Of a stretch of 17,730 nucleotides of DNA, positions 6,962-13,869 are shown in pieces. Made by a program: the position numbers and the translations under genes. How positions within the stretch are numbered: the stretch's first letter is position 1; every line of letters starts with the position of its first letter. The stretch comes from Solirubrobacterales bacterium. Lineage in GTDB: Bacteria; Actinomycetota; Thermoleophilia; Solirubrobacterales; Solirubrobacteraceae. The stretch covers positions 1 through 17,730 of the forward strand of contig JAOPZQ010000285.1 in assembly GCA_025964075.1 (NCBI GenBank), written 5' to 3'. The notes under the pieces were generated by a model. That model made no database searches. It was not told the DNA's origin and saw nothing but the letters and a program-made list of their open reading frames with translations.

Positions 6962-7716
6962 TCGTAGTAGGCAAAGCGCTCGTTGAGCTCCGGGGGGGCC
7001 GGAGCGCTGTCGGTGAGCTCGGCGCTGCGGCGCAAGGGGCCAACGTGCGGGGAGCCCAAAAGGCCGCGCCCGATGCCGATGGCCAGGAACATCGGCGTCA
7101 AGCGGTGGGCCGCCACCCAGCGATTGGACACCTCCTTGACGCTGGTGGCGGCCAGTCCGAGCGAGGCGTCGCCCAACCGGATACCCGAGGCCTGCAGGTC
7201 GCCTGACGCCTGGAAGTCGATCTCAGCCCCCTTGGTATCAGAGATCAGGATGGTGGCCGAGTCAGCCACCATCAGATGCGTCACGACGATCCACTCCTCA
7301 CGCCAGAGACCCGCCTGATACCGACCCCACACCTCCTCCTGGAGCGACAACACGTCCTCCACCTGGTGCTGGACGCAGCCGAGGCATGAGAACACCGTCG
7401 CGTGCTCGCGCTCGAACTTGACCTTCACGCTGCCCTTGGCCTTACTGATCGCTCCGGTGGGATCCTCTGCGCTCGCCCCGGCGTGGGCAGCAATTGAGAC
7501 CACACCGCGGGAGGAGTAGTCGAAGTCGATCGGCGATCCATCATGCCGGACGCGGAAGTCAATATTGAACGAGCGCACCGAGGACTGCGGGATGAAGGCG
7601 CGGTTGCGCATCACGCCGATGTCACCGAGGCGTAGTCCAGTCCCCGGAGTCCAAGCTGCGAGGTAGCCCAGAGCCTTGCGGATCTCTGAGGTGTACTGCT
7701 TGACGATGTCGGCCAC
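6946..7716 (-). CDS. Candidate gasdermin-like pore-forming protein
   Basis: A 256-residue cytosolic protein; GTG start with GGAGG five bases upstream. I know similar unannotated actinobacterial proteins but no assigned function. The layout resembles the bacterial gasdermin N-domain: an N-terminal helix (IVKQYTSEIRKALGYLAAW), a first strand block (RLGDIGVMRNRAFIP), a Gly/Ala/Ser-rich loop, a long strand (GSVKVKFEREHATVFS), a helix (119-137), then WIVVTHLMVADSATILISD and a hairpin ending in RLTPMFLAIGIGR. After residue 226 a Pro-rich, acidic tail follows, where bacterial gasdermins keep their cleavable inhibitory peptide. The N-terminal cysteine acylated in known bacterial gasdermins is absent; cysteines occur only at 111 and 114. 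The gene converges on and overlaps a metallopeptidase gene, and proteases neighbour many bacterial gasdermins. The CDS is solid; the fold is my inference. Confidence 0.6.
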   Translation of the reverse strand: MADIVKQYTSEIRKALGYLAAWTPGTGLRLGDIGVMRNRAFIPQSSVRSFNIDFRVRHDGSPIDFDYSSRGVVSIAAHAGASAEDPTGAISKAKGSVKVKFEREHATVFSCLGCVQHQVEDVLSLQEEVWGRYQAGLWREEWIVVTHLMVADSATILISDTKGAEIDFQASGDLQASGIRLGDASLGLAATSVKEVSNRWVAAHRLTPMFLAIGIGRGLLGSPHVGPLRRSAELTDSAPAPPELNERFAYYDYPEE

Positions 7717-8240
7717 TTCAGCCTCCAGATAGAGTTGGCCCCAGCCGACGCTATCCGCATCGGACGTTCCGCTGCAAGGGCCCTAAGCGTTGGCGATAGC
7801 CAGCCTCATCGGCGTCGCATCGACACGTTGTGGAGGGAGTGCCGTCAGCACCGGCACCCAGTCCACGGCGTTCGTCTGCGTCCGATAGCTCGACAACGAC
7901 GCTGGCGCCACCAAACGCTGCAGGATCCTACAGCGTCGCGCGTCGGCGACTAGGCAGGAAGATCTCGTGCACGAACCGCAGAGCATGCTGCAGACGTCGG
8001 TAGGGCTTGCTCCACACGACTTCTTCTACTCCTCCGGCGCGGGGGACCGGCGTGCCGAGTGGGACCTCGTTCGTGGCGTACATCCGCCAGGCGATGCTCG
8101 AAGCTGGTGATCGCCGAGCGCCGCACTTTCGCCGTGACCGCGCAGGCCGCGCCCGACCTTGACTCGGAAAGCCTGACGGCCGCCCACGCGACCGAACGAG
8201 TTGCCGCTCTACCTGTGCGCCTTCGGGCCCGCCAGCGCCC
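7717..8240. other. Region with damaged coding remnants
   Basis: About 520 bases with no intact gene. It should contain the promoter of the candidate pore-former gene (minus) and the beginning of the soluble gene that follows (plus). Both strands show short coding-like pieces: plus GTGVPSGTSFVAYIRQAMLE near 8050-8110, and minus WRMYATNEVPLGTPVPRAGG in the same place. I could not choose a strand. The area may be the frame-broken N-terminus of the 8515-9423 protein. Confidence 0.4.
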
Positions 8241-8520
8241 GTGACTTCCTGTGGTGGTCGGGATCTCAAGCCGCGAGGCGCTGGGCGCATTCGCCAGCCT
8301 CCAGGGGAGTTGGTGCGCGTCAGCGTGGCTGGCCTGGGCGACGACCTGCTGCTTAGGGCCGCCGATCTCGAGCCGCTGCAGGGGCTGCAGGCAGACGACA
8401 GCCACCGCCAGGCGGTCAACGTCCTGGCCTACGAGGACCCGTCGATGAAGGGTTACTTCCCACCCGCCAGCGCTACGCCGAGCCGTCGCGGATGGCAACG
8501 CTGTTCAGCGACGTTTGGTG
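8241..8520 (+). pseudogene. Frame-shifted N-terminal part of the downstream soluble protein
   Basis: Frame 3 reads ELVRVSVAGLGDDLLLRAAD and later NVLAYEDPSMKGYFPPA. From about 8471 the sense moves to frame 2 (RYAEPSRMATLFSDVW), and at about 8519-8521 it moves to frame 1 (FSGWQDGSERAAFDRL), which continues into the 8515-9423 gene. Joined, the three pieces read as one continuous soluble protein with no loss of sense. The intact gene therefore probably starts well upstream of 8515, and two single-base changes, real or artefactual, separate the pieces. The true start is not visible. Confidence 0.55.
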
Positions 8521-9423
8521 TTCAGTGGCTGGCAGGACGGTTCTGAGCGCGCAGCCTTTGACCGTCTCGAGGCCGCCAGGCGGCTGCAGGCGCTTGATCC
8601 CGACGAGCTCGTGCTGGTGCACGGCGACCAGATCACCGCCGTCGACGTCGACGACGTCGGGACGGCGACCCGGCCCACCTCCCTGCAGCTACTGGCGCTG
8701 CGTGACTACGACAACCGGCCCGTGGACTGGGGGCCGGGAGCCGGCGCCGGGCCAATCAACATGCTGCGGGAGCGCTACCCGGCCGACATCACCCACGTCG
8801 CCCTGTGGGGCGACAACGTCGTTGCGCAAGACGTCTACCCCAATGCCCCTGGGCTGTCGCGCCTGTCGATCTACCTGCGCGAGCGCACCGATCAGCGCGT
8901 CCGCTTCACCGCGCTCTACGATCCCACCGTGCTGGATCAGCTCGACGACCTGGAGGGGGTGCGCGCGGTGACCTACGGCATCCACAGCCACGAGAAGGTC
9001 GAGACCGCGCGGCAGGCCGGCCTGCTGGAGGCCTACGCGCCGCCGCGCTTCAACCCTTCAACCACTCCGTCGCTCACGGTGACGCTGGGCATTAGCCGGA
9101 ACGGCCCCCGCGACCAATTCCTGGACCCCGACGTCTCGGACGAGATACTGGGTATGGCCGAGCGAGCCGAGCAGCTGTTCGACGCGCTGCGCGTGCGCGG
9201 TCGCAGCCGGACGCTCAAGACGCCTTCCGGCAAGCCCAAGACCGTGGAGCTCAACCTGCTGAGCCAGCGCGTCCAGGTACAGGCCGAACTGCCGCGTGCT
9301 CCCGAAGGCGGCAACCTGGCGGCGCGCCCGCAGGTTTACGGTGCCCTGCGCGATGCCAAGCGCGACCTCGCCGATGTGCTACAGGGTGCGGTCGACGCCG
9401 CGCTGCTCGTGGGCCACAGCTGA
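8515..9423 (+). CDS. Soluble protein, possible KwaB/RexA-type exclusion component
   Basis: A 302-residue open frame from TTG; the real N-terminus lies upstream in other frames. No signal peptide or membrane span. The mid-part alternates strands and helices: DITHVALWGDNVVAQDVYP, LSRLSIYLRERTDQRVRFTA, LYDPTVLDQLDDLEGVRAVT. This order (a strand, a short loop, then 'fit to binding/strand' and a D-x-x-x-L-x-x-L segment before an R-A/V-x-x-x strand) resembles soluble phage-exclusion proteins such as KwaB, RexA and Gop-like families. This is structural intuition, not a detected match. The C-terminus ends in helices with no catalytic motif that I recognise. Five bases separate its stop from the next start, so it forms a two-gene operon with a four-helix membrane protein, the pairing seen in Kiwa and RexAB. 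Confidence 0.65.
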   Translation: MVFSGWQDGSERAAFDRLEAARRLQALDPDELVLVHGDQITAVDVDDVGTATRPTSLQLLALRDYDNRPVDWGPGAGAGPINMLRERYPADITHVALWGDNVVAQDVYPNAPGLSRLSIYLRERTDQRVRFTALYDPTVLDQLDDLEGVRAVTYGIHSHEKVETARQAGLLEAYAPPRFNPSTTPSLTVTLGISRNGPRDQFLDPDVSDEILGMAERAEQLFDALRVRGRSRTLKTPSGKPKTVELNLLSQRVQVQAELPRAPEGGNLAARPQVYGALRDAKRDLADVLQGAVDAALLVGHS

Positions 9424-9428
9424 CCGCC

Positions 9429-9977
9429 GTGCGCGCACGCGCACGAGTCCGACTGATCGTGGCTCTGCGGTTCTTTGACCGCCATGCCGTAGCCGTGCTA
9501 GCGGTGGAATGGCTCTTGCTCTTCGTCGCCTTGGTCGTGTGGGGCCAGCTCAGGAAGGGCCCAGTTCTGATCGCCGGCGCGACCGCCACTCAGCGGGTGG
9601 CCATCTTCGGACAGTTGGTCTCAAGCGGCGTGGCGGTCACCGCCGTCGCGCTGACCGTACTGGCCATCTTGACCGCGCTGCCCAACGCCGGGCGGGCCGA
9701 ACAGCTGCGACAGGGTAGGGCGTGGGGACTGCTGGAGCGGAACGTGCTGCTCGCCGCGCTGCTGGCCTTTTTGACCACGGTGCTCGCGCTGCTGTGCACC
9801 GGCATCGACAACGTCAAGCATGGCAAGGAAACGCTCGAGGCCCTTCTTCTTGCCTGTGCCGTGGCGGGTGCTTGGGCGCTGCTGCTGGGCGGTAGCGCCT
9901 TCTCGCTGCTATTGGCCGACCTGCGCCGGCCACGCCCGGCCCAGCCGCCCGCCGGACGCGGCGCCGGGCCCGCTTGA
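9429..9977 (+). CDS. Four-helix integral membrane protein
   Basis: A 182-residue protein from GTG, five bases after the preceding stop. Four membrane segments are clear at about 20-40 (AVAVLAVEWLLLFVALVVWG), 62-85, 104-124 and 136-163. A basic N-terminus (RARARVRL) and a Pro/Arg-rich cytosolic tail suggest both ends lie inside. There is no signal peptide, transporter motif or catalytic residue. I do not recognise a specific family. Four-helix membrane proteins of this size are the membrane partners in Kiwa (KwaA) and RexB-type exclusion systems, and are coupled to soluble partners in the same way. This supports a defence role for the pair as inference only. The last 15 residues (Pro/Gly/Ala) are low complexity. 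Confidence 0.75.
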   Translation: MRARARVRLIVALRFFDRHAVAVLAVEWLLLFVALVVWGQLRKGPVLIAGATATQRVAIFGQLVSSGVAVTAVALTVLAILTALPNAGRAEQLRQGRAWGLLERNVLLAALLAFLTTVLALLCTGIDNVKHGKETLEALLLACAVAGAWALLLGGSAFSLLLADLRRPRPAQPPAGRGAGPA

Positions 9978-10222
9978 GCGCGGTTCCGCCTTCGGCCCGC
10001 CGGTCGGGCGCGGCCAAACACCAAGGGCGAGGATGGCCTCAGCCAGGTCGCAACAGACGGAAGGCGGTGTGGGCGCAGCGCTCGGACCTAACAACAAGAG
10101 GCTCCGCGGGGGTGTTTGGCATGGTCGCCGCCGTGCGAAGACGCACGTGCGCTCTGCTAAAGGGTCGCGCGCACCAGCCCGCCGGCCCCAGGAAGCGACT
10201 CAGTCGCCTGTCAGTGCGCCTG

Positions 10223-10366
10223 CTACGCCTTCGGGTACTCGGACGCCATCCGGCTCACCCGCTTGCGCACCTCGCGCTTCTCCGTGGGCCGATCGGCCCC
10301 TGCGCTCAAGGTGTCGATCAGTCGTTCAATCGCGAGCGGCGGCGGTTGACAGGCGCCGCCGGACAA
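10223..10366 (-). CDS. Small ORF downstream of the acyl carrier protein gene
   Basis: A 47-residue frame on the minus strand (TTG start) ends ADRPTEKREVRKRVSRMASE, then YPKA and TAG. Its charged helix is unlike the shadow frames here. It opens directly after the ACP stop codon and in the same frame, with nine bases between that stop and the TTG. It is either a small final gene of the operon, translated by coupling, or the former C-terminal extension of a neighbour. No family recognised, no clear Shine-Dalgarno. Downstream, GCGACT-C-AGTCGC at 10195-10207 is a short palindrome. Confidence 0.35.
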   Translation of the reverse strand: MSGGACQPPPLAIERLIDTLSAGADRPTEKREVRKRVSRMASEYPKA

Positions 10367-10375
10367 CTGCGGCCA

Positions 10376-10645
10376 TCAAGCGCCACCAGGTGCCGCCGCT
10401 CGTGCGGGACGCTTGGCCTGTGCGAAAAGGTCGCCGAGGGTTAGCTCTTGGCTACCCCAGGCCAAGTCGTGAGCGACGTCGGCTTGGAAGCGCTCAGACA
10501 TCATTACCGCGAGCTCTGCCAGCGTGAGCGAGTCCACGCCTTCGACGGCCTTGATATGGACGTCAGGCCGCACCTCGTCGATCGCGACTCCGAGCGTCTT
10601 CGCGATCTCCTCCGCGAACGTCGACCACAGCCGCTCGTCAATCAT
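10376..10645 (-). CDS. Acyl carrier protein
   Basis: An 89-residue carrier protein. It fits the four-helix ACP fold: an acidic first helix (LWSTFAEEIAKTLGV), a loop, then GVDSLTLAEL with the phosphopantetheine-accepting Ser39 at the start of helix 2, and a third-fourth helix region (FQADVAHDLAWGSQELTLGD). The tail (RPARAAAPGGA) is low complexity. After modification by a 4'-phosphopantetheinyl transferase it would carry an acyl or aminoacyl group as a thioester. The start overlaps the stop of the upstream GNAT gene by four bases (ATGA), so the two are coupled. That suggests the GNAT enzyme uses the acyl-ACP as donor. There is no fatty-acid or polyketide synthase nearby, so this is a dedicated, not a housekeeping, ACP. 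Confidence 0.85.
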   Translation of the reverse strand: MIDERLWSTFAEEIAKTLGVAIDEVRPDVHIKAVEGVDSLTLAELAVMMSERFQADVAHDLAWGSQELTLGDLFAQAKRPARAAAPGGA

Positions 10646-11331
10646 GCGCGCTCCGATTCCAGCCCAGGGGGCATCCGCAGTCGCACTTGGGCAGCCTTCG
10701 GCGACTGTGCAACTGACAGCAGACTCTGGGCTCGATGGTCCCAGTTATCCCTGCGGATTGCGAGGATGAGCAGGTCCCACCACCGGCCGCCGCAGATGTA
10801 GTTGTCGCGAAGGCGGCCTTCGATCGTAAAGTACTTCCCCAGGCCGCTAGAGAATTGCTCGAAGTTGAAGGCCGGAACCTCCATGTAGAGGGTCTTGAAG
10901 TCCCAGCATTTGAAGAGGTACTCGACGAAGATTGCCGTGCCCAAGATCATCAGCGGCGAGCGCTCCCGAAGGTTGAACTTCAGGGCGGCGAAGTACGTGT
11001 GGCGATCCTGTTGCGAGGTGTTGTAGGCATACAGCAGACCTTGCGGCTCGTTGGTTCGCTTGCTGATGACGAGGAATTGTGCGAGCACGCCGTTCCAAAG
11101 CGTGGCCAACCACTGTTCGGGGCTGGGCGTGTGACCGCGAAACCGCCACCGCATGGCGGCTTCCCCCTGGGTTTCCATCATCTGTAGGGCGACGTAGTCG
11201 CCCGGCTGCACAGTCCTCAGGTAGACATGGCGACCATCGAGATTGGCGAAGTCGGGCTTCGGGGAATCCGACGCTTCCGCGTCAGCGATGCCACTGGGTG
11301 ACCAGTGAAACTCGAATCCTGTCGATGTCAT
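10642..11331 (-). CDS. GNAT-family acyltransferase
   Basis: A 229-residue protein with a GNAT fold at about residues 33-195: YLRTVQPGDYVALQMMETQG (strand 1 and helix 1), AQFLVISKRTNEPQGLLYAY (central antiparallel strands), TYFAALKFNLRERSPLMILG (acyl-donor loop region), LYMEVPAFNFEQFSSGL (strand 5, helix 4 and the next strand) and a C-terminal Trp/Asp-rich segment. GNAT enzymes move acyl groups from CoA or ACP to amines. The next gene is an ACP with a four-base overlap, so an acyl-ACP donor is likely, as in autoinducer and N-acyl amino-acid synthases. The usual R-x-x-G-x-G/A loop is not obvious. The acceptor is unknown; the two secreted proteins upstream could be relevant. The ATG lies five bases after the preceding stop. 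Confidence 0.8.
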   Translation of the reverse strand: MTSTGFEFHWSPSGIADAEASDSPKPDFANLDGRHVYLRTVQPGDYVALQMMETQGEAAMRWRFRGHTPSPEQWLATLWNGVLAQFLVISKRTNEPQGLLYAYNTSQQDRHTYFAALKFNLRERSPLMILGTAIFVEYLFKCWDFKTLYMEVPAFNFEQFSSGLGKYFTIEGRLRDNYICGGRWWDLLILAIRRDNWDHRAQSLLSVAQSPKAAQVRLRMPPGLESERA

Positions 11332-11336
11332 GGACG

Positions 11337-11798
11337 TCAGGCGATGTCCATGACGAAGTTGCGGGCGTGCGCTGTGGGCCTGCTCTGACCCTCGAGGGTA
11401 CCGCTGACCCGCACCGACAGCACAGCCCGCCGCCCCGCGCGCCGTGCGGCAATGCGCACGGCCCGTCGTTGCTTAACGCTCACGGAGACCGTGATCGGAG
11501 AATACTCAGTCGTGCTCGTGCCGCGTAGTTCTCGTGTCACCACGGCCTGCTTGCCGACCAGGATCCTGACTTCCGCGCGATAGCTCGCCGGTGCTTCACT
11601 GCTTACTTGCCCGCGGAGGTGCGGTCCAAGGTGAACCGGCGTCGAAAAGCGGATGTGGAAGGGCGCCTTTCCTGGTGTAGGAGGCGTGAGGCAGCAGTCT
11701 GCGTTCCCGGTCCGCGGACTCGTCAAGGCGATCAGCGTCAATATGGCGCAGAGCCCGGTAACACGCAGCAGCGAGTTGTGGAATGTGGTGATCGTCAT
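11337..11798 (-). CDS. Small secreted protein with N-terminal signal peptide
   Basis: 153 residues from ATG 11798; the same frame is open much further upstream, but that portion is a shadow of the neighbouring secreted-protein gene. Residues 9-27 are hydrophobic (SLLRVTGLCAILTLIALTS), followed by PRTGNADCC, a likely signal peptide with cleavage near Ala33. The mature part is strand-rich and basic: PFHIRFSTPVHLGPHLRG, then EVRILVGKQAVVTRELRG, with repeated alternating segments that suggest a beta-sandwich. Two adjacent cysteines (35-36) may form a disulfide. No lipobox. No family recognised. Five bases separate its stop from the GNAT start, so it is in the same operon. No clear Shine-Dalgarno precedes the ATG. 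Confidence 0.65.
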   Translation of the reverse strand: MTITTFHNSLLRVTGLCAILTLIALTSPRTGNADCCLTPPTPGKAPFHIRFSTPVHLGPHLRGQVSSEAPASYRAEVRILVGKQAVVTRELRGTSTTEYSPITVSVSVKQRRAVRIAARRAGRRAVLSVRVSGTLEGQSRPTAHARNFVMDIA

Positions 11799-11881
11799 AA
11801 TTGTATAACGGCTCGGGACCCCAAGGGTAGCGCTGGGGAGCGGCGGTCGCCACCCCCCAGACCTCTGCGCTTGCTGCTCGG

Positions 11882-12655
11882 CTAGATGCCGAGGCACGAG
11901 CGTTGGACGAAGACCCAATTGCCACTGCCGGCGGCTTGGTTGCGGTCTCGCACCATCACATACTGGCCCGACCCATCGGCAGCCGCGTACTTGGTGAAGT
12001 ACCGCCACGAGAGGGTGTTCGCCGTTGTCTTGCGGATGGGATCCGTCGGGTTCTGCCCGGACAACCAGGGGCGGTAGTTCCCATACTCTTGGCAGTTGGC
12101 AGGATTGTTGAACGGCGTGCCTGAACACGAACTGGTGCCGCTGCACCCGTCGGTTTGGAGCGTGATGTCTGACTGGTTGTAGCCGGCGTAGGGGTAACAG
12201 TTGGCCCAATGGTCGGTGGTGTTGAAGGCCGAATCCGTGCCGACGCCGATCCATCCGCATCCGGCGTAGTTGCCGAAGATCTCGCCGCCGTCGTAGTAGC
12301 CCGTGTCGGTTGGGTCCGACTTGAGGGTTCGGTGCAGGTGCGTGCCGCTGGCGCAATTTCCGGTCGCGAAGCCGCTGGGCGCGTTGGCCACTGTCGCCCA
12401 CGTGACCGAGCACTGGAACGTGCCGTCGGCCGGAACCGCTTGTGGAGTCGGCCCGTGGTGCGGCCCGGACTTTACCGGCGCGAGTTGCGGCTGTCGGGCC
12501 ACGAGGTAGGCGTCACCCAACGCCACGCTCGGAAGCGCCGCCGGCGCGACGGCGGCGAGCGCGAGACCGGCCTTGATGCCGAACGACATCTCGCGACTGC
12601 GCGCAAGAAGGTCAAGGACCTCCTGCTTGAGAGGCCCGGGCAACGGCTCACTCAT
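11882..12655 (-). CDS. Secreted protein with eight conserved-looking cysteines
   Basis: 257 residues from ATG 12655, which has AGGAG six bases upstream; a start 33 bases further up is in frame but lacks that site. The N-terminus (SEPLPGPLKQEVLDLLARSR) is an unusual charged leader preceding a hydrophobic segment (about 25-46, FGIKAGLALAAVAPAALP). The mature part is rich in Gly, Thr, Asn, Trp and Tyr and has eight cysteines, enough for four disulfides (for example NYAGCGWIGVGTDSAFN and WANCYPYAGYNQSDI). The composition fits an extracellular beta-rich protein. The leader resembles a recognition-type extension more than a classical short signal. No enzyme motif is recognised. It is the first gene of the minus-strand operon with the second exported protein, GNAT and ACP. 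Confidence 0.7.
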   Translation of the reverse strand: MSEPLPGPLKQEVLDLLARSREMSFGIKAGLALAAVAPAALPSVALGDAYLVARQPQLAPVKSGPHHGPTPQAVPADGTFQCSVTWATVANAPSGFATGNCASGTHLHRTLKSDPTDTGYYDGGEIFGNYAGCGWIGVGTDSAFNTTDHWANCYPYAGYNQSDITLQTDGCSGTSSCSGTPFNNPANCQEYGNYRPWLSGQNPTDPIRKTTANTLSWRYFTKYAAADGSGQYVMVRDRNQAAGSGNWVFVQRSCLGI

Positions 12656-12948
12656 ATCTGACTCCTGCTCGTCGAAGATGGGCCGCAAACTTCCGTGTTT
12701 CCGATCCGGCAGGCCTGGCCCAAGGTGGCTCGCGCAGCAGCACTAAAGCTGATTGCAGCGGTGGCGTCAAGGGCGACAAGCAGAAATCCTGCGCGATCTG
12801 GAGGGAACCGGTCATCGGACACCTCGGGCTCACAGCGCGAGCCGGTCTCCTCTGGCTCAGTAAGGCATCGGCACGGCTTCGAACTAAGATCCGCGACACA
12901 GATCGGTGTGGTCCTCGACCCGCGACTGCGGACCGTGCGCGGAGCGCC
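12656..12948. other. Intergenic region upstream of secreted-protein operon
   Basis: About 290 bases with the ribosome site of the secreted-protein operon at its left end. Short frames on both strands are Arg/Ser-rich and have no support. It probably holds the operon promoter, but I could not identify matching -35/-10 boxes with confidence. Confidence 0.4.
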
Positions 12949-13866
12949 TTACCGGAGTGGCCAGAATGTGTCTTCTAGGTTGTCTGTCGCCGTCATTTCG
13001 CGCATCTCGCGTGGCATTGACTCGCGGTTCGTGCCGTGAGCGCGGACAAGGACGCGACCACGGACAACATGCGGCCGCGTGCTGGGTTTCGACGCTTGGA
13101 CTTGCACGACCCAGACCGGCCGCCCGTCAAGGTCAGCACGCGCGATCTCCGTTTCAGGTGGCCCGGTGATCAGGTCGCGCATTATCTGCGTGATCTGATC
13201 GTGAGTCGCTCCGCCGTAGCCCACGATCGCGCCATGGTCGTTGATCCCGATCAAGGCGACGTCTCCCGCGGTGTTGGCAAAAGCCGCCACGGACTCAGCA
13301 AAGCGCTCCTTCGTCCTCGCTAGGTCGAGTGCTTGCTTGAACTCGATCCCGGAACTCTCGCCCCCATGCCGCCAGCGTTCGATGCGAGCAGGCAGCGTTT
13401 GCTCATCATCGGCGACGTGAACGGATCCACTCGACCATCCGCGGCGATCGACTGCATGGCCGCGTTCATCGACTAGAAGGACGGTGAACTCATAAGGCAC
13501 TACCTCATCATCGATGACGCTGCCGCCGGGTCAGACCGATATCCGCGCACTTCTACTGTGCATCGTCGGCCTGGGAGCGCCAACTCGCACGCAACTTCCA
13601 GCCTCGAAGGTCGGAGCGCTACTGACAACCGCGACGCCGACGGCTTCGGCGGACACACCGAGTTCCGCCAGTCGCGCTCGTTGATCGGCCAGCCGGATGA
13701 TTCCGCTGGGTTGCTGGTGGACCTGAGTTGCGCCAATTGGACGCTCGAATATCAGCTCCCCCAGCGCAGCTTCCCATGACGCAAAGAAGCGCTGGCCGGG
13801 AGCATCGAGTGGACCCGACGGGATCCGTCGCGGGCTCTGGAAGGAAACGCTCGCGTACAGCTCCGG
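12949..13866 (-). pseudogene. AlbA_2 (Schlafen-like) domain protein, interrupted
   Basis: The intact downstream frame starts GTG at 13500 (183 residues) and holds an AlbA_2 domain (PF04326) at about 45-165: GGESSGIEFKQALDL, FAESVAAFANTAGDVALIGI, then VWVVQVQASKPSTRPHV with the closing RVLVRAHGTNRE. Upstream, the same frame continues through a TGA at 13531-13533 into a coding stretch (FASWEAALGELIFERPIG, ADQRARLAELGVSAEAVGV) back to another stop at 13867-13869. An alternative frame from 13560 to 13515 (TVEVRGYRSDPAAAS) restores sense if two compensating indels are assumed. The full protein was therefore probably over 300 residues, with a novel N-terminal part. AlbA_2 proteins occur as regulators and in defence loci (Schlafen family). 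Confidence 0.65.
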
Positions 13867-13869
13867 TCA

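Noticed and set aside
11799..12413. Long upstream extension of the second exported protein
   Set aside because: It overlaps the 8-Cys secreted gene in another frame and is Arg/Gln/His-rich; the signal peptide begins at the ATG at 11798.
13531..13533. TGA in the AlbA_2 gene as a selenocysteine codon
   Set aside because: No SECIS-like hairpin, no redox motif around it, and a pair of compensating indels explains the surrounding sense better.
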